Assembly (NCBI GenBank): GCA_963575745.1
Contig: CAUYUJ010000855.1
Coordinates: 1-64,000 of the forward strand
Direction: 5' to 3'
DNA length: 64,000 nucleotides
From: Prorocentrum cordatum
Lineage: Eukaryota > Sar > Dinophyceae > Prorocentrales > Prorocentraceae
Within the stretch, counting starts at the first letter, position 1, and the number at the start of each line of letters is the position of its first letter. The notes below the pieces were generated by a model that had not been told where the DNA came from, did no database searches, and saw only the letters and a list, made by a program, of their open reading frames with translations. Shown piece by piece: positions 42,415-52,300 of this stretch. The translations under genes were made by a program, and so were the position numbers.

Positions 42415-43176
42415 GTGAGAACCAGGTTCCCGACACGCTTTACGCCCTCGATGCATGCCGCTGCTGGCGAATGTTTGGACCTCTTGTGGCAGCAGGGCGA
42501 GCCCGAGGGCTGGGCGGCGGACTTCGTCTCGGCGCTCAATCGGCTCGTGCCGGCCAGCCGGCGCAATTTGAGCACTTGCACCTCCTATTCGGCACATTGG
42601 CAGAAGATTGTTCGCCGGCCCAGGGCGTTTCCCCTGCCAGCCACGGCGGCCAGGGGCCTGGCGGGCCTGGCGCTGGCGAGTCATTGGGACGACCTGGCTG
42701 CTGCGATTCTACTGGGCTTCGTCGGGCTTTTGCACACTGGTGAAGTCTTCAAAGTCCGCTTTCGACATGTTTTCCTGTACCAGCGGGGTACTCGTGCTAT
42801 GCTTTTTACTGCCGGGTTCCAAGCCTGGCCCCCGTGGGAATTTCGAGGAGAAGATGGTGGTCTCCGACCCGCTGGCCATCCAAACGGTTTTGCGGGCTCG
42901 CAGGGGGCGTGCCCAGGAAGATCGGATTTTCTCCAGGTGACCGCCGTGCAATTTCAAAAGGCTCTGCAGGAAATTGCGCCAGCAGGAGCGGCTTCCGTGG
43001 GAGAGCGTGCGCGGTCACAGCCTGCGGCGAGGAGGCGCCACCTGGCACTTCATGTCCACAGGGAACTCGGAGATAACTACAAGGCATGGGCGCTGGGCAC
43101 AGAGCCGCACTGCCAAGATCTACATAGATGGCGACCTGGCACAGCAGACCGAGTGGGAGATGCCAGAAATAATTAA
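42415..43176 (+). pseudogene. Tyrosine recombinase-like protein, frameshifted
   Basis: The N-terminal block (42415 to about 42815) contains LDLLWQQGEPEGWAADFVSAL and LLGFVGLLHTGEVFKVR. The protein then moves one frame on (SKPGPRGNFEEKMVV, to TGA 42938), returns (VTAVQFQKALQEIA) and shifts again to the C-terminal block from about 42974: HSLRRGGATWHF, GRWAQSRTAKIYID. These match the catalytic box of tyrosine recombinases: HxxR, a GRW segment and the Tyr nucleophile of KIYID. From memory the first catalytic Arg of this family sits in LLRTGE; here it is LLHTGE. Three frame changes plus this substitution indicate a dead copy. Such proteins occur in many copies in dinoflagellates and probably come from a mobile element. 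Confidence 0.65.
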
Positions 43177-43564
43177 CCGAATCTTGAAACCGGGCAGCCG
43201 TGTAGCATGCAGCATGCTCGTCGTCACTCTCGGGGCCAACCCGGCGGGTGCTCCTGAGCCCATCCGTTGCGGCTACGATAGCGGGGCCAGGGGACAGGCG
43301 CTGGGTGCCAGACGCCTTGGCGGCCGTTTCCTTCGGAGGAGACTCATGGGGAGGCCGCTCGGCCAGACTCTTGGACCTGGTTGCAGGTCATGCAGCTGCG
43401 GTTGACTTCCGCGCCCATGCGTGGGGTTGGGGCTAGGGCCGCCAGGGCGCCTCCAAGGGAGGCGCGGCTGGAGCAACGGCTGCTGGGGCGGGTCCAAGGC
43501 TTGCCCCTCGGGTCCGGGCGGTGTGGCACGTGGAAGGCGGTTCTTATAGGCCCACTCCAATCTT
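43177..43564. other. GC-rich spacer
   Basis: No supported gene. Overlapping short frames on both strands. Confidence 0.4.
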
Positions 43565-43569
43565 TATTT

Positions 43570-43612
<43 letters not shown>
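43565..43612. repeat. (TA)n microsatellite
   Basis: About 20 TA units with one ACA interruption. Confidence 0.9.
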
Positions 43613-43615
<3 letters not shown>

Positions 43616-43900
43616 CCGATGCAGTTCTAGTATAGTTGTATACTAATTATACAATCGATCTCCCAACTATTCCATAGGTATTCCGTACCTATTCAGTTGT
43701 TTTGGTCAATTATTCATTATTTTTTGTATGACTAAGTTGTGAGTTCAAAAATGAAAACATCCAGGGTGACAACACCAACAGTGAGCATCCCAAACGCATA
43801 ATCAACTGGTTAAAAGTGGAAATCCCAGGGTAACAACACCATAGGCAAACATCCCAAACACATGCTCGAAATTTCAACCATGACAATTCAAGGGGGCCGC
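43613..43900. other. A/T-richer flank with a ~55-bp direct repeat
   Basis: The phrase AACACCA...CATCCCAAACGCAT near 43768 recurs as AACACCATA...CATCCCAAACACAT near 43826. No gene seen. Confidence 0.45.
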
Positions 43901-44800
43901 GCAGTCCAGTCTCTGAGGGATGTGTGCCGAAATGTGCGCGGCAGCGCAATGCCGACCCTCGGACAACCCATTCGGGCCCTCCGTGGAACCTCGTATGGGG
44001 GCAGGAATCGCGTGACGAAGTGCGCCGAAATAAGCGCGGCAGTGCTTTTGCGGGACCTCCCAAATATAAGGGCCTGTTGTACCGTTCCCTTTGGGCTAAT
44101 GGGGGCTCGAACCGCGTGAGGGGTGCGCAATGGGGGCTGACCAGATGTTTGCTTCAAACATACATTGGGACACATGCGATGTCTACAAAAGCTGGGAGTC
44201 ATTGAAGCTCGCATCAATTGAAAATCTCACATCAATCATCGCCATGACAACCGCCAGCGCCAGCATCAACGTCATCATCGTCACTGCGCCCATGTTGGCG
44301 CACCCGTCACACTGTTGGTGGCACCATATGGAGCTCAACTGCAGGCCCCACTTGAAGGGTCCGCATAGCGCCGCCGCGCCCAATTTGGCACACCCCTGAC
44401 GCGATTCGTGCCCCATTGGCCCATTAGGAACTCTAACGAAGGCCTTTCGGGGAGGGCCGCAAGGGCGCCGCCGCGTTATTTCGGCGCACCCCATCACGCG
44501 CTCCCTGGCCCCATGTGGAGTTCCCACGGAAAGCCCACATGGGTGGGTCTGCACGGTGCCGCCGCGCCCATGTCAGCGCATTCCTTACACGTTCCGTGCC
44601 CGTTGTCCACTCGGGAGCTCCACCGAAGGACCCAGCGGGAGGGTCGGCCTTGCGTTGCCGCGCGCATGTCGGCACACCTTCACACGGTTCGTGCCCCCAC
44701 AGGGTGGTCCACCGAAAGTCCCAGTGGGAGAGTCCCCACAGTGTTGCCACGCCCATTTCGACACACACCCCTCAGATAATGGATTTCGCGGCTCCTTGGG
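43900..44800. repeat. ~100-bp repeat units, two head-to-head blocks (left arm)
   Basis: Units contain GTGCGCCGAAAT...GCGCGGCAGC and a GGGGGC-AGGAACCGCGTGA box. About 43900-44150 is in one orientation and 44280-44800 (about five units) in the other. Related units occur at 62000-62290 in the orientation of the first block. Confidence 0.8.
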
Positions 44801-44809
44801 GAGGTCGTC

Positions 44810-46330
44810 GTCGTGATGTTCGCGGTTGGAGTGGTCGTCGTCGTCATCGTTCTCGTTGTCTTCGTGGTCGTCATCGTGGCCGCGGGCGTTGGCGTCTTCG
44901 TCTTGGTTGTGGCTGGGGTCGTTGTGGTCGTTGTGGTCACCATGGCCGTGATGGTTGTCGTCGTCGCCGTCGTCGTGGTCGTGGTAGTGGTTCTTGTCGT
45001 GGTCGTCGTAGTCGTCCTTGTGGCAGTGGTCGTCGTCAGCGTCGTCATCGTCGTGGTTGAGGCCGTCGTCGTGGGTGTCGTCGTGCTCGCAGCCGTCGTG
45101 CTCGTGATCGATTTCGTCGTGGTCGTGGTCGTGGTTGTCGCCGTGGTCGTGGTCATGATCGTTGCCGTGGTCGTTGTCGTGGCAGTGGTCGTCGTTGTCG
45201 TGATCTTGGTCGTCATCATCGGGGTCGCGGTGGTCGTCGTGGTTGCGGTCGCGGTCGTCGTTGTCGTCGCAGTTGTCGTGGGCGGTGTCGTCGTCGTGGC
45301 CGTCGTCGTGGTTGTGGTTGTGGTCGTGGCCATCGTCGTGGCCGAGACCGTGACCGTGTTCGTCGTCGTCGGCGTCGTCGCGGTCGCGGTCGCGGTCGTC
45401 GTCTTGGTTGTGGGTCGCGGTCGTTGTGGTTCTTGTGGCCGTCGTCGCCAGCATCGCCGTCGTCGTGGGCGTGGTCGTGGTCGTGATCGTTGTTGTTGCC
45501 GTCTTCGTCGTCGTCATGACCGTGGTCGTTGTCGGTGGTTGTGGTTGTGGTTATGGTTGTCATGGTTGTCGTTGTCGCTACCGTCGTCATGGTTGTGGTT
45601 GTCGTCGTGGTCGTCGCCGTCCGTCGTGGTCGTGACCGTTGCCCACGTCGTGGTCGGTGTCGTTGTCTCGGTCGTCGTCGTCGTCGTCGTCGTGGCCGCC
45701 GTGGTCTTGGTCTATGTCGTGGTCGTCGTGGTGTTGGTCATGGTCGCGGTCGCTGTCGTCATGGTCAGGGTCATTGTTGTCGCCGTCGTCGTTGAGGACG
45801 TCGTCGTCGTCAAATAGTTGTCGTGGGCGTCATCGTAGTGGTCGTGGTCGTGATTGGGGTTGTGATTGTAGCCGTCGTCGTTGACCTCGTCGTCGTCGTT
45901 GTCGGTGTCGTCGTCATGGTCGTGGTCATGGTCATTGTCGTCCTGGTTGTGGTGGTGGTTGTTGCCGTGATCGTCGTCATGGTCGTGGTCGTGGCTGTCG
46001 TCGAATGCGTGGCCGTGGCCTGGCCGTCGTCGAAATCGTAGTCGTGATCATCGTCGTCGCGGTCGTTATCGTGATCGTGGCCATGGTCGCCTTGGGTGGC
46101 GTCGTCTTCGCGATCGTTGCCGTCGTGGTCGGCGCGGTCGTCGACGTAGTCGTGGTCGTAATCGTCGTCGGAACCATCGTCGCCATCGTCATTGACAACA
46201 TCGTCGCCGTCGTCAGCATCGTCCTCATCTGGTCGTCGACATCCTCGTCGTCACCGACGCTGTCGTCGTCGTCGTGCTCGTCATCGCCGCTTGCGTCGTT
46301 TTCAACGTCCGGGCCTTCGTTTGCAACGGC
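44810..46330. repeat. GTCGTG hexanucleotide satellite (left arm)
   Basis: About 1.5 kb of GTCGTG/GTCGTC-type triplets with GT-biased variants on the + strand. Poly-Val, Arg/Gly or His/Asp frames through it are repeat artefacts. Confidence 0.95.
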
Positions 46331-47150
46331 ACTGACTGCAAGAATCGTCGTCATCGTCGTCATATCCATCGTGCTGTTATCGCCGTCATAACCACCACCG
46401 CTGTCGTGAGGGATGGCGGACCTGCATGTTAGAAGCTCTGGGGGGGGTAACTTGGCGATGCGGAGGGGCATGCATGGCAGCGTCAATGTTTAAGCGCTGC
46501 CAGCTTGCAAACTGTAGCAAGTTATAGATAACAAAGTTGATAACTATAGCAAGCTATGATTACCAAATCTAAAGGCTGCCGCCTCTGCCGCCGACCCCAA
46601 ATTGGGGTTACGCGCGACGCAAAGGAGGTCTCATTGAAGTGGAAGACATGTAAATTTCGCTCAACCGGGCGCGCGTCCTGGGGATTAAGAGGAGGGCGGG
46701 GAAAGGAGGATTGGGGTAGGTGGTGCAGCGGGGCAGGACGAGCAGGAGAGGACGAACATCTTGAAAAACACAGGATGCATATCCGTGATTCTGGCTTCCG
46801 CGGTCTTCTCTGGGGGTGCTCCTGGAGCGTTCTCGGTGCTTCTTCGGCGGTCCTGGAAGCCATCTTGGGTGGTGTGGACGTCTTGGACAACTCCAGGGGC
46901 GTGTCTCGGCGCCGACAGAGCCTCGGGGAGAGGGGGCGATCCGTGCAGCGAGGTGCGAGCTATGGGTGGGCCTTCAGAACAGTCCAGAATCCAGAAGTTT
47001 TATCAGGCAGGACTTGGCATTCTAGCACGCCTCCACGTGCCAGAGGGCACGGGGGCGGAGCACCACATTCTGGGCATCATGTCTCTGGGCGCCTCTCCGA
47101 TCTTGCCTGTCTTTCCGGCACAGGCATTCACGCTGCAGTAATTCAATTGA
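46331..47150. other. Arm end, 35-bp direct repeat and 5' region of the Helitron-type gene
   Basis: 46331-46533 is the non-repetitive end of the left arm. The 35-bp repeat follows at 46532-46566. 46570-47150 has several short frames and a weak CTTGGG minisatellite. Part of it may hold the missing N-terminal half of the USP domain or its introns, but no Cys box is visible. Confidence 0.45.
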
Positions 47151-49388
47151 TGTGGGTGTAATGTTCGTACATCTTCCTCCTCCTTCACGAAACCTTCATT
47201 CCCCCAACGGGCCCGAAACAGCCAACAAGTTCCCCCAAAGCCCCGAGTACAGTACGCGCTGGTGAGCTGTGTGTTCCACCACGGAGAAGGATTTCGCACG
47301 GGGCATTATAACGCGTGCTGCCGGACATCGCATGGCGGCAGAGCGCGGTGGGAAATGCGCGACGACGGCGAAGTATGGCCGAGCGTGCCGCCGTCTGACG
47401 CGCGTGGATGGAAGACTGCTGCTGACTCGTCGGTGCACATACTGATGTACGCGCGCGTGGCCGCCGTGCTCGAGCCTGCGAGAGTGCGCGGGGCGGAGTC
47501 GGGTGCGAGTGATGCGGGTTTGAGGTCAGGGGCGGCCGCGAGCGCAGCGCGGTCGGGCAAGTCAAGCGTCGGTGAGGTAGCGGCATTGGAACATGGCGCG
47601 GTCGACCTGGAGGGACTTTCGTCGGCGACGTCGAAGGAGAAGCGCGGTGTGGGGCCGGTCGTGCAGGGCGTCGCCGCGCGGAGAGGTCGCGCTCCAGCGG
47701 TGCACATCCTGCCGTGTGATCTCGTGCCACCAGTGCGAGTCATCAGGGAGTCGGATATTCGCGCGCTGCGTTTGTTGCTGAGTCCGTGCGAAAAGCCGGA
47801 TGCGTGGGACGTGCCCGGACTGGAGTTCGTGCCGGGAGAGCTGCGCGCCCAGCTCTGGAAAGCGTGGGGCGACACGGAAGCGCTCCTGCGAGTCATGCAA
47901 GAAACGTGGGTGCGTGCCTGGCAGGGGTGGGAGGAGTCATGGGACGCTCTGGCAGACGCTCCCGACGCAGAGGATAGATGCCGCGTGGTGGAAGAACGGA
48001 CGTGCAAGTTCATGGAATTCTTGATGGGGGAAGTGGTGTTCGAGGCGAAGACGGACGAGGAACGCGGGGCCGAGATGGCACGGGATGGCCGCTGTGTGGG
48101 TGCATCGCTTGCACACGGGGTCAACGCTAGCCTAGCGGACAGTATATTCCAGCTTGTGTCGAACGCTGGGTGGTGTGGCCATGCCCTGGCGTCCGCTGAG
48201 GAGCGACGCGTCGCATGTGAAGCGTGCGTGGGGTATTTGCGAAACGTCGAGGATGCGTGGTTAAATCTGGCGTCGCACGGTGGGGAGCTAAGCGTTGCCG
48301 CTCATGCAGGCGAGATCGTGAGGTTTGCGTTGGCCCGCCACGGCATGCAAGGAGTAGCGCTGCCAGACCGAGTTATCTTGCGCACGTACTCCCGCTTTGA
48401 CGGGCACGTCGGGCCACGCGGGGGGTATGACATGACGTTGTCCCGAGAGGAGATCCTGGGGGGCAGCCCGGTACAGGGGCAATGGCCTCGTGCGGGCGAT
48501 ATCACCGAGGAGCAAGGGGCAGTCGTCCTTGAAATATACAATGAGACAGGCGCCGACATCAGCAGTACCTGTTACAGGCCAGTGTGGACGCGCGCCGAGA
48601 AGAATTCCCGCGGGAAAGCGGCTTCCGAGGGGGCAGACGAACCTCCGGAGGTGGCTGGGACAGAGACAGGGCAGCCCGAGAGCGCAGGATTGCAGACGAC
48701 GGCGAAACGAGCACGCTTAACACGGAAAAGCGCGCCGGCCGACCGGGGCGCCAGCGCTCAGACTACAGTCTGTGAGAATGGAGGTGGGAGGAGGCCGTCC
48801 GACCAGGGGGCGCCCCCTCCGCCTTCCCCGCACCCGGTGAGCCGGCCGGAGAAGGCGCGCAATTCGGGCAGGGCCAGCGCGGACGGGGAGGGCCGAGTGT
48901 CGGAGGAAGGGGGGGTGTCCAGGACGGCGCGGCCGAGTAGTGCAGGACCGGACGCGAGTGCGGGCGGTGCGGGCAGGAGCGGAACGGAGCAGAGCAAGGC
49001 CCAGGTGGTGGAGAACGGCTACACGGAGGCAGCGGGAGCAGCGCACGTGCACCGCGTCCGCGCTGTCGAGAACGGCCGCGTGTCCGCGGACGTCTGTCGC
49101 AGGGGAAGGGAAGAAGGTCTACGGGCTGCTGCTGAGCTTATGAAAAAGCACCCCACCGTTCCAGCGGTCTCCGTGCACGGAGCATCGTTGAAGGACGACG
49201 ACATCTTCTCACGAGGTGCCGTAGTACTGCCGCCAGCGCACTGCGCTTTCAGCAGATGCGGGTGGAGAGGGTCCAGCAACGCGGAGCTCCAGGAGCATGT
49301 GGTAAGCAATCACGCGGGGGATCTACGGGACGTCGCGGAGGCGCTCGCGTGCAACGAAGAAGACGAGACGAGGCGAAGAGAGGCATAG
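47151..49388 (+). CDS. Helitron-type polyprotein, N-terminal part: USP C-terminal box and C2H2-like finger
   Basis: The frame opens after TGA 47148. About residues 25-105 carry the C-terminal catalytic box of a ubiquitin-specific protease: RVQYALVSCVFHHG, then TGHYNA with the catalytic His, then WEMRDDGEVW and HILMYARV. The N-terminal Cys box is missing, so peptidase activity is doubtful in this copy. A long linker follows, partly Ser/Gly/Pro-rich (48600-49000), then CAFSRCGWRGSS...HVVSNH, a C-x4-C...H-x4-H finger, at about 49240-49310. TAG 49386 ends the frame, but the same frame reads on into the Rep-helicase protein, so these are two pieces of one polyprotein. No in-frame ATG near the N-terminus was identified (GTG at 47262). 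Confidence 0.65.
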   Translation, partial: CGCNVRTSSSSFTKPSFPQRARNSQQVPPKPRVQYALVSCVFHHGEGFRTGHYNACCRTSHGGRARWEMRDDGEVWPSVPPSDARGWKTAADSSVHILMYARVAAVLEPARVRGAESGASDAGLRSGAAASAARSGKSSVGEVAALEHGAVDLEGLSSATSKEKRGVGPVVQGVAARRGRAPAVHILPCDLVPPVRVIRESDIRALRLLLSPCEKPDAWDVPGLEFVPGELRAQLWKAWGDTEALLRVMQETWVRAWQGWEESWDALADAPDAEDRCRVVEERTCKFMEFLMGEVVFEAKTDEERGAEMARDGRCVGASLAHGVNASLADSIFQLVSNAGWCGHALASAEERRVACEACVGYLRNVEDAWLNLASHGGELSVAAHAGEIVRFALARHGMQGVALPDRVILRTYSRFDGHVGPRGGYDMTLSREEILGGSPVQGQWPRAGDITEEQGAVVLEIYNETGADISSTCYRPVWTRAEKNSRGKAASEGADEPPEVAGTETGQPESAGLQTTAKRARLTRKSAPADRGASAQTTVCENGGGRRPSDQGAPPPPSPHPVSRPEKARNSGRASADGEGRVSEEGGVSRTARPSSAGPDASAGGAGRSGTEQSKAQVVENGYTEAAGAAHVHRVRAVENGRVSADVCRRGREEGLRAAAELMKKHPTVPAVSVHGASLKDDDIFSRGAVVLPPAHCAFSRCGWRGSSNAELQEHVVSNHAGDLRDVAEALACNEEDETRRREA

Positions 49389-52300
49389 TACTGGTCCGCG
49401 TACAACGAGGCCATTGCATGGAAAGTTCGAACGGGCGCGCCGCTTGCAACACTGGCGATCGATCGCCGATGTCTGTTCGAGTATGCGCGGAGTCTGCGCG
49501 AGGGTGCCGTCGACTCTCTCGTGTGCATGGTGTGCGCGCGGAAGTTTCCGCACGTGGAAGGGCGCAGAGGGAACCCGATCGAATGGCGCGCGGTGAGTCC
49601 GAACGCGGACGGACTGTTCTGGCTGTCGGGCGCTTTTGTGAGAGAGCATATGTCGGTGGACGCGTACGTGGAGCGCTTCGGCAATGTGAGTGCGGACGGG
49701 GAGGGTAGCAGCGGTGTTCATCTCCGAGATCGTATGGAGGAGTTCAATGATTGGCAAGTGACGGTCCCATCAGAAGAGGGGCCCGTCAGCGTGCTCTGTT
49801 GCCCCGAGGACATGCGGTGCGGAGGTGGCACGTGGCACTCGGAGAACACGGCGTGCAAGTGTTGTGAAGCCCCGTTGTGTGGTGAGTGTAAGAACGCGAT
49901 GGTGGGCCTTCGCGGCGAGGCGACGCTGCCCCCCGCGGCGCTGGCCAATGATACGATGGCTTTCTATTCGCCGGAAGAACTGTTCGGTAGCAAGGTGACG
50001 ATATTGGAGATGATCTGCGCCTCTGTCTGCATCACATCAATGGTGTGCTTCACGCTGGAGAAACGATACCGGAAGGAGAGGTCTTTTGACATGGAAGTGG
50101 GTGCGAACGAGGTCCGCATGGCGGCCCGCGGAAACGCGACGTCGTTCCCGATGCCGTGGACGGACGTTCTGGCGCAGCTGGCTGCTGCTGAAGAGGCTGC
50201 CGAGGACGGGCATGCGCCGGTAATTCCCCGCACGGGCGCGGAGCTTGCAGGCATTGTGTCAGTGATCTTGAAGTCGGGCGGCGACGACGATACTGCTGCA
50301 AGCATGTCCACGTTCGTACACCAGGCTCTCGTGCGCAGGAAGGTGGTCGTGGATCTCATCCAGGGGGCGAAGGCTCGCGGGCATCGCGCGTACCGGAACG
50401 TGGACATGGATGAGGTCCGGAGAAAGGCCATGGAGCTTCCGGAGGAAGGCGTGCCACCAGAGGTCATGCGGCTGGTGCCCCTGGACGACGCGCTGGAGAA
50501 GATCCAAATGCAGAAGGCGGCGACGCCCGTGCCGAGGCCCGACGGGCTACGTGAGGCAGGAGAGATTTTGGAGACCACGAAGGCGAACGCTGTTGTGTGT
50601 GAGAAGAGCAGTTTCGACGAAATAGACATCAATGCGCAGCGGATTGAGGCCGTGCGGACCTTCGTGCAAAGGCTGGATGAGGAGTGCGCGCATGGCGGGG
50701 CCGACGACACGTCGAACTCCAGCGAGGACGAGGAAGACGGCGGGAAGGCAGAACGGGCAAGTAAACGCGGGCGCGTCCACGAGGGAGTGCCCTCGGGCGC
50801 GAATGAGGCGGCCCGAGAAGCAGTGGAGCGCGACATGCTGACTCAGGCTGGGCGCGAAAGGAAGCGCGTGGATCGGCTCCGCGTGCGCACTGGAAACGTT
50901 ATGATGGATCAGTTCGAGCCCTGGTATTTTGGGGTAGCGTTCGCGTTCTTGTTTAAGTATTGCACGGGAATGCCTGACTGCCCAGAGTTCATGAAGCGCC
51001 CGCGCCACCGAAGGGGGAACGGGGCGCCGCGGGTGGAGCTGCCGCTGTGGGTGAGGATAATGAGTCGTCGCGTGGAGAGCCAGATTTCCCGCGACTGGCA
51101 CTTCGGATTCGTGTCGTGGAACCTTGTGTTTCGATCGGCCGTGAACCTGAGTAGGACGTGGTTCACGTATGTGTCCGCGAACGCATCAGGCGAGGTCGAG
51201 CAGCTCACTCCCGCGGAAATCGCGGAAGGAGCGAAGCAGATTTATCAAGCGCTCGACGGGAAGTACGTAGACATCAACAATAGGAAACAGAAAGTGAACG
51301 GCGACATGACCAAAGTGCGGCACGTGCCAACGTTGGGGAAAGCCGCCCATAAGCTGCTTACGCACATAGAGCACACTTCGCGGCGACTGTCTGGTACACA
51401 GGAAGCGCGTCGAGTCATGCGATTTGAGACGAACGCGCTGCGAGTGCGGTACGGCGTCCCCATTTTCGTAACCTTCTCGCCCGACGAAGGTCACAATCTT
51501 CTCATGGTGAGACTCTCGCGCACTCGACGGCAAGACCCTGTGCACAAGGCGGCTGATGACGAAGCGCAGTCGCGGCTGGCGGGGGGTCGGGGCTGGCCGC
51601 GCGTAGCCCCCGACATGGATGGGCTGCAGATGGACCTGCCAATGGCCGCGGGGGAGGCAGAAGTGCCGCCATGGAACGAGCGCAGACGAATTCTTGCGAG
51701 AGATCCCATGGCCAGCGTGGACGGGTTCCGTATCCTGGTGGACGCCGCGCTCCGTCACTTGTTCGGCGTGCGGATCTGTCCGAACTGCCCGCGGTGCAAC
51801 GAGGCGGAGAACGGGGCACCGTGCCAGGACCTGTTCGGGAGTAATGCTGAGCCCGGTGGGGGCGCGTTCGGGCGCGTTGATGCCTACTACGTGTCGATCG
51901 AAGCGCAGAAGTCCACGGGGTCGCTCCACGCGCACTGCCAGGTATTCATCCAGTGCCTGCACCAGCACACACCGCTGGAAGAGGTATTCGAAATCGTACG
52001 CGACGAGGTGGACGGCCGCGGAAGAAAGATCGTGGAGGATTACTTGAAGTATAAGAGTCGCGTGTGCCGCCAGGTTTATTCGGAGCAGATGACATCGGAG
52101 GAGGTGGATGGCAAGTTGGAGGAGGCAGAGAAGTCGTGGCCGGAGTTCAAGGAAGAGCGCGGTCTCATTTGCAGGCCCGCGTTTCAGTGTCGCACACTTG
52201 ACCCAGAAGCAACGGAGAAGGAGGCAGCAGACGACGCTGTGGCATGGGAGAAAGCGTATTTGGACGAAGACGTGCAGTACTTGCAGGAGAGGAAGCAGAA

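Noticed and set aside
44585-46486. Long Val-, Thr-, Asp/His- and Arg-rich frames
   Set aside because: The hexanucleotide repeat keeps all frames open. Similar frames in the right arm have the same cause.
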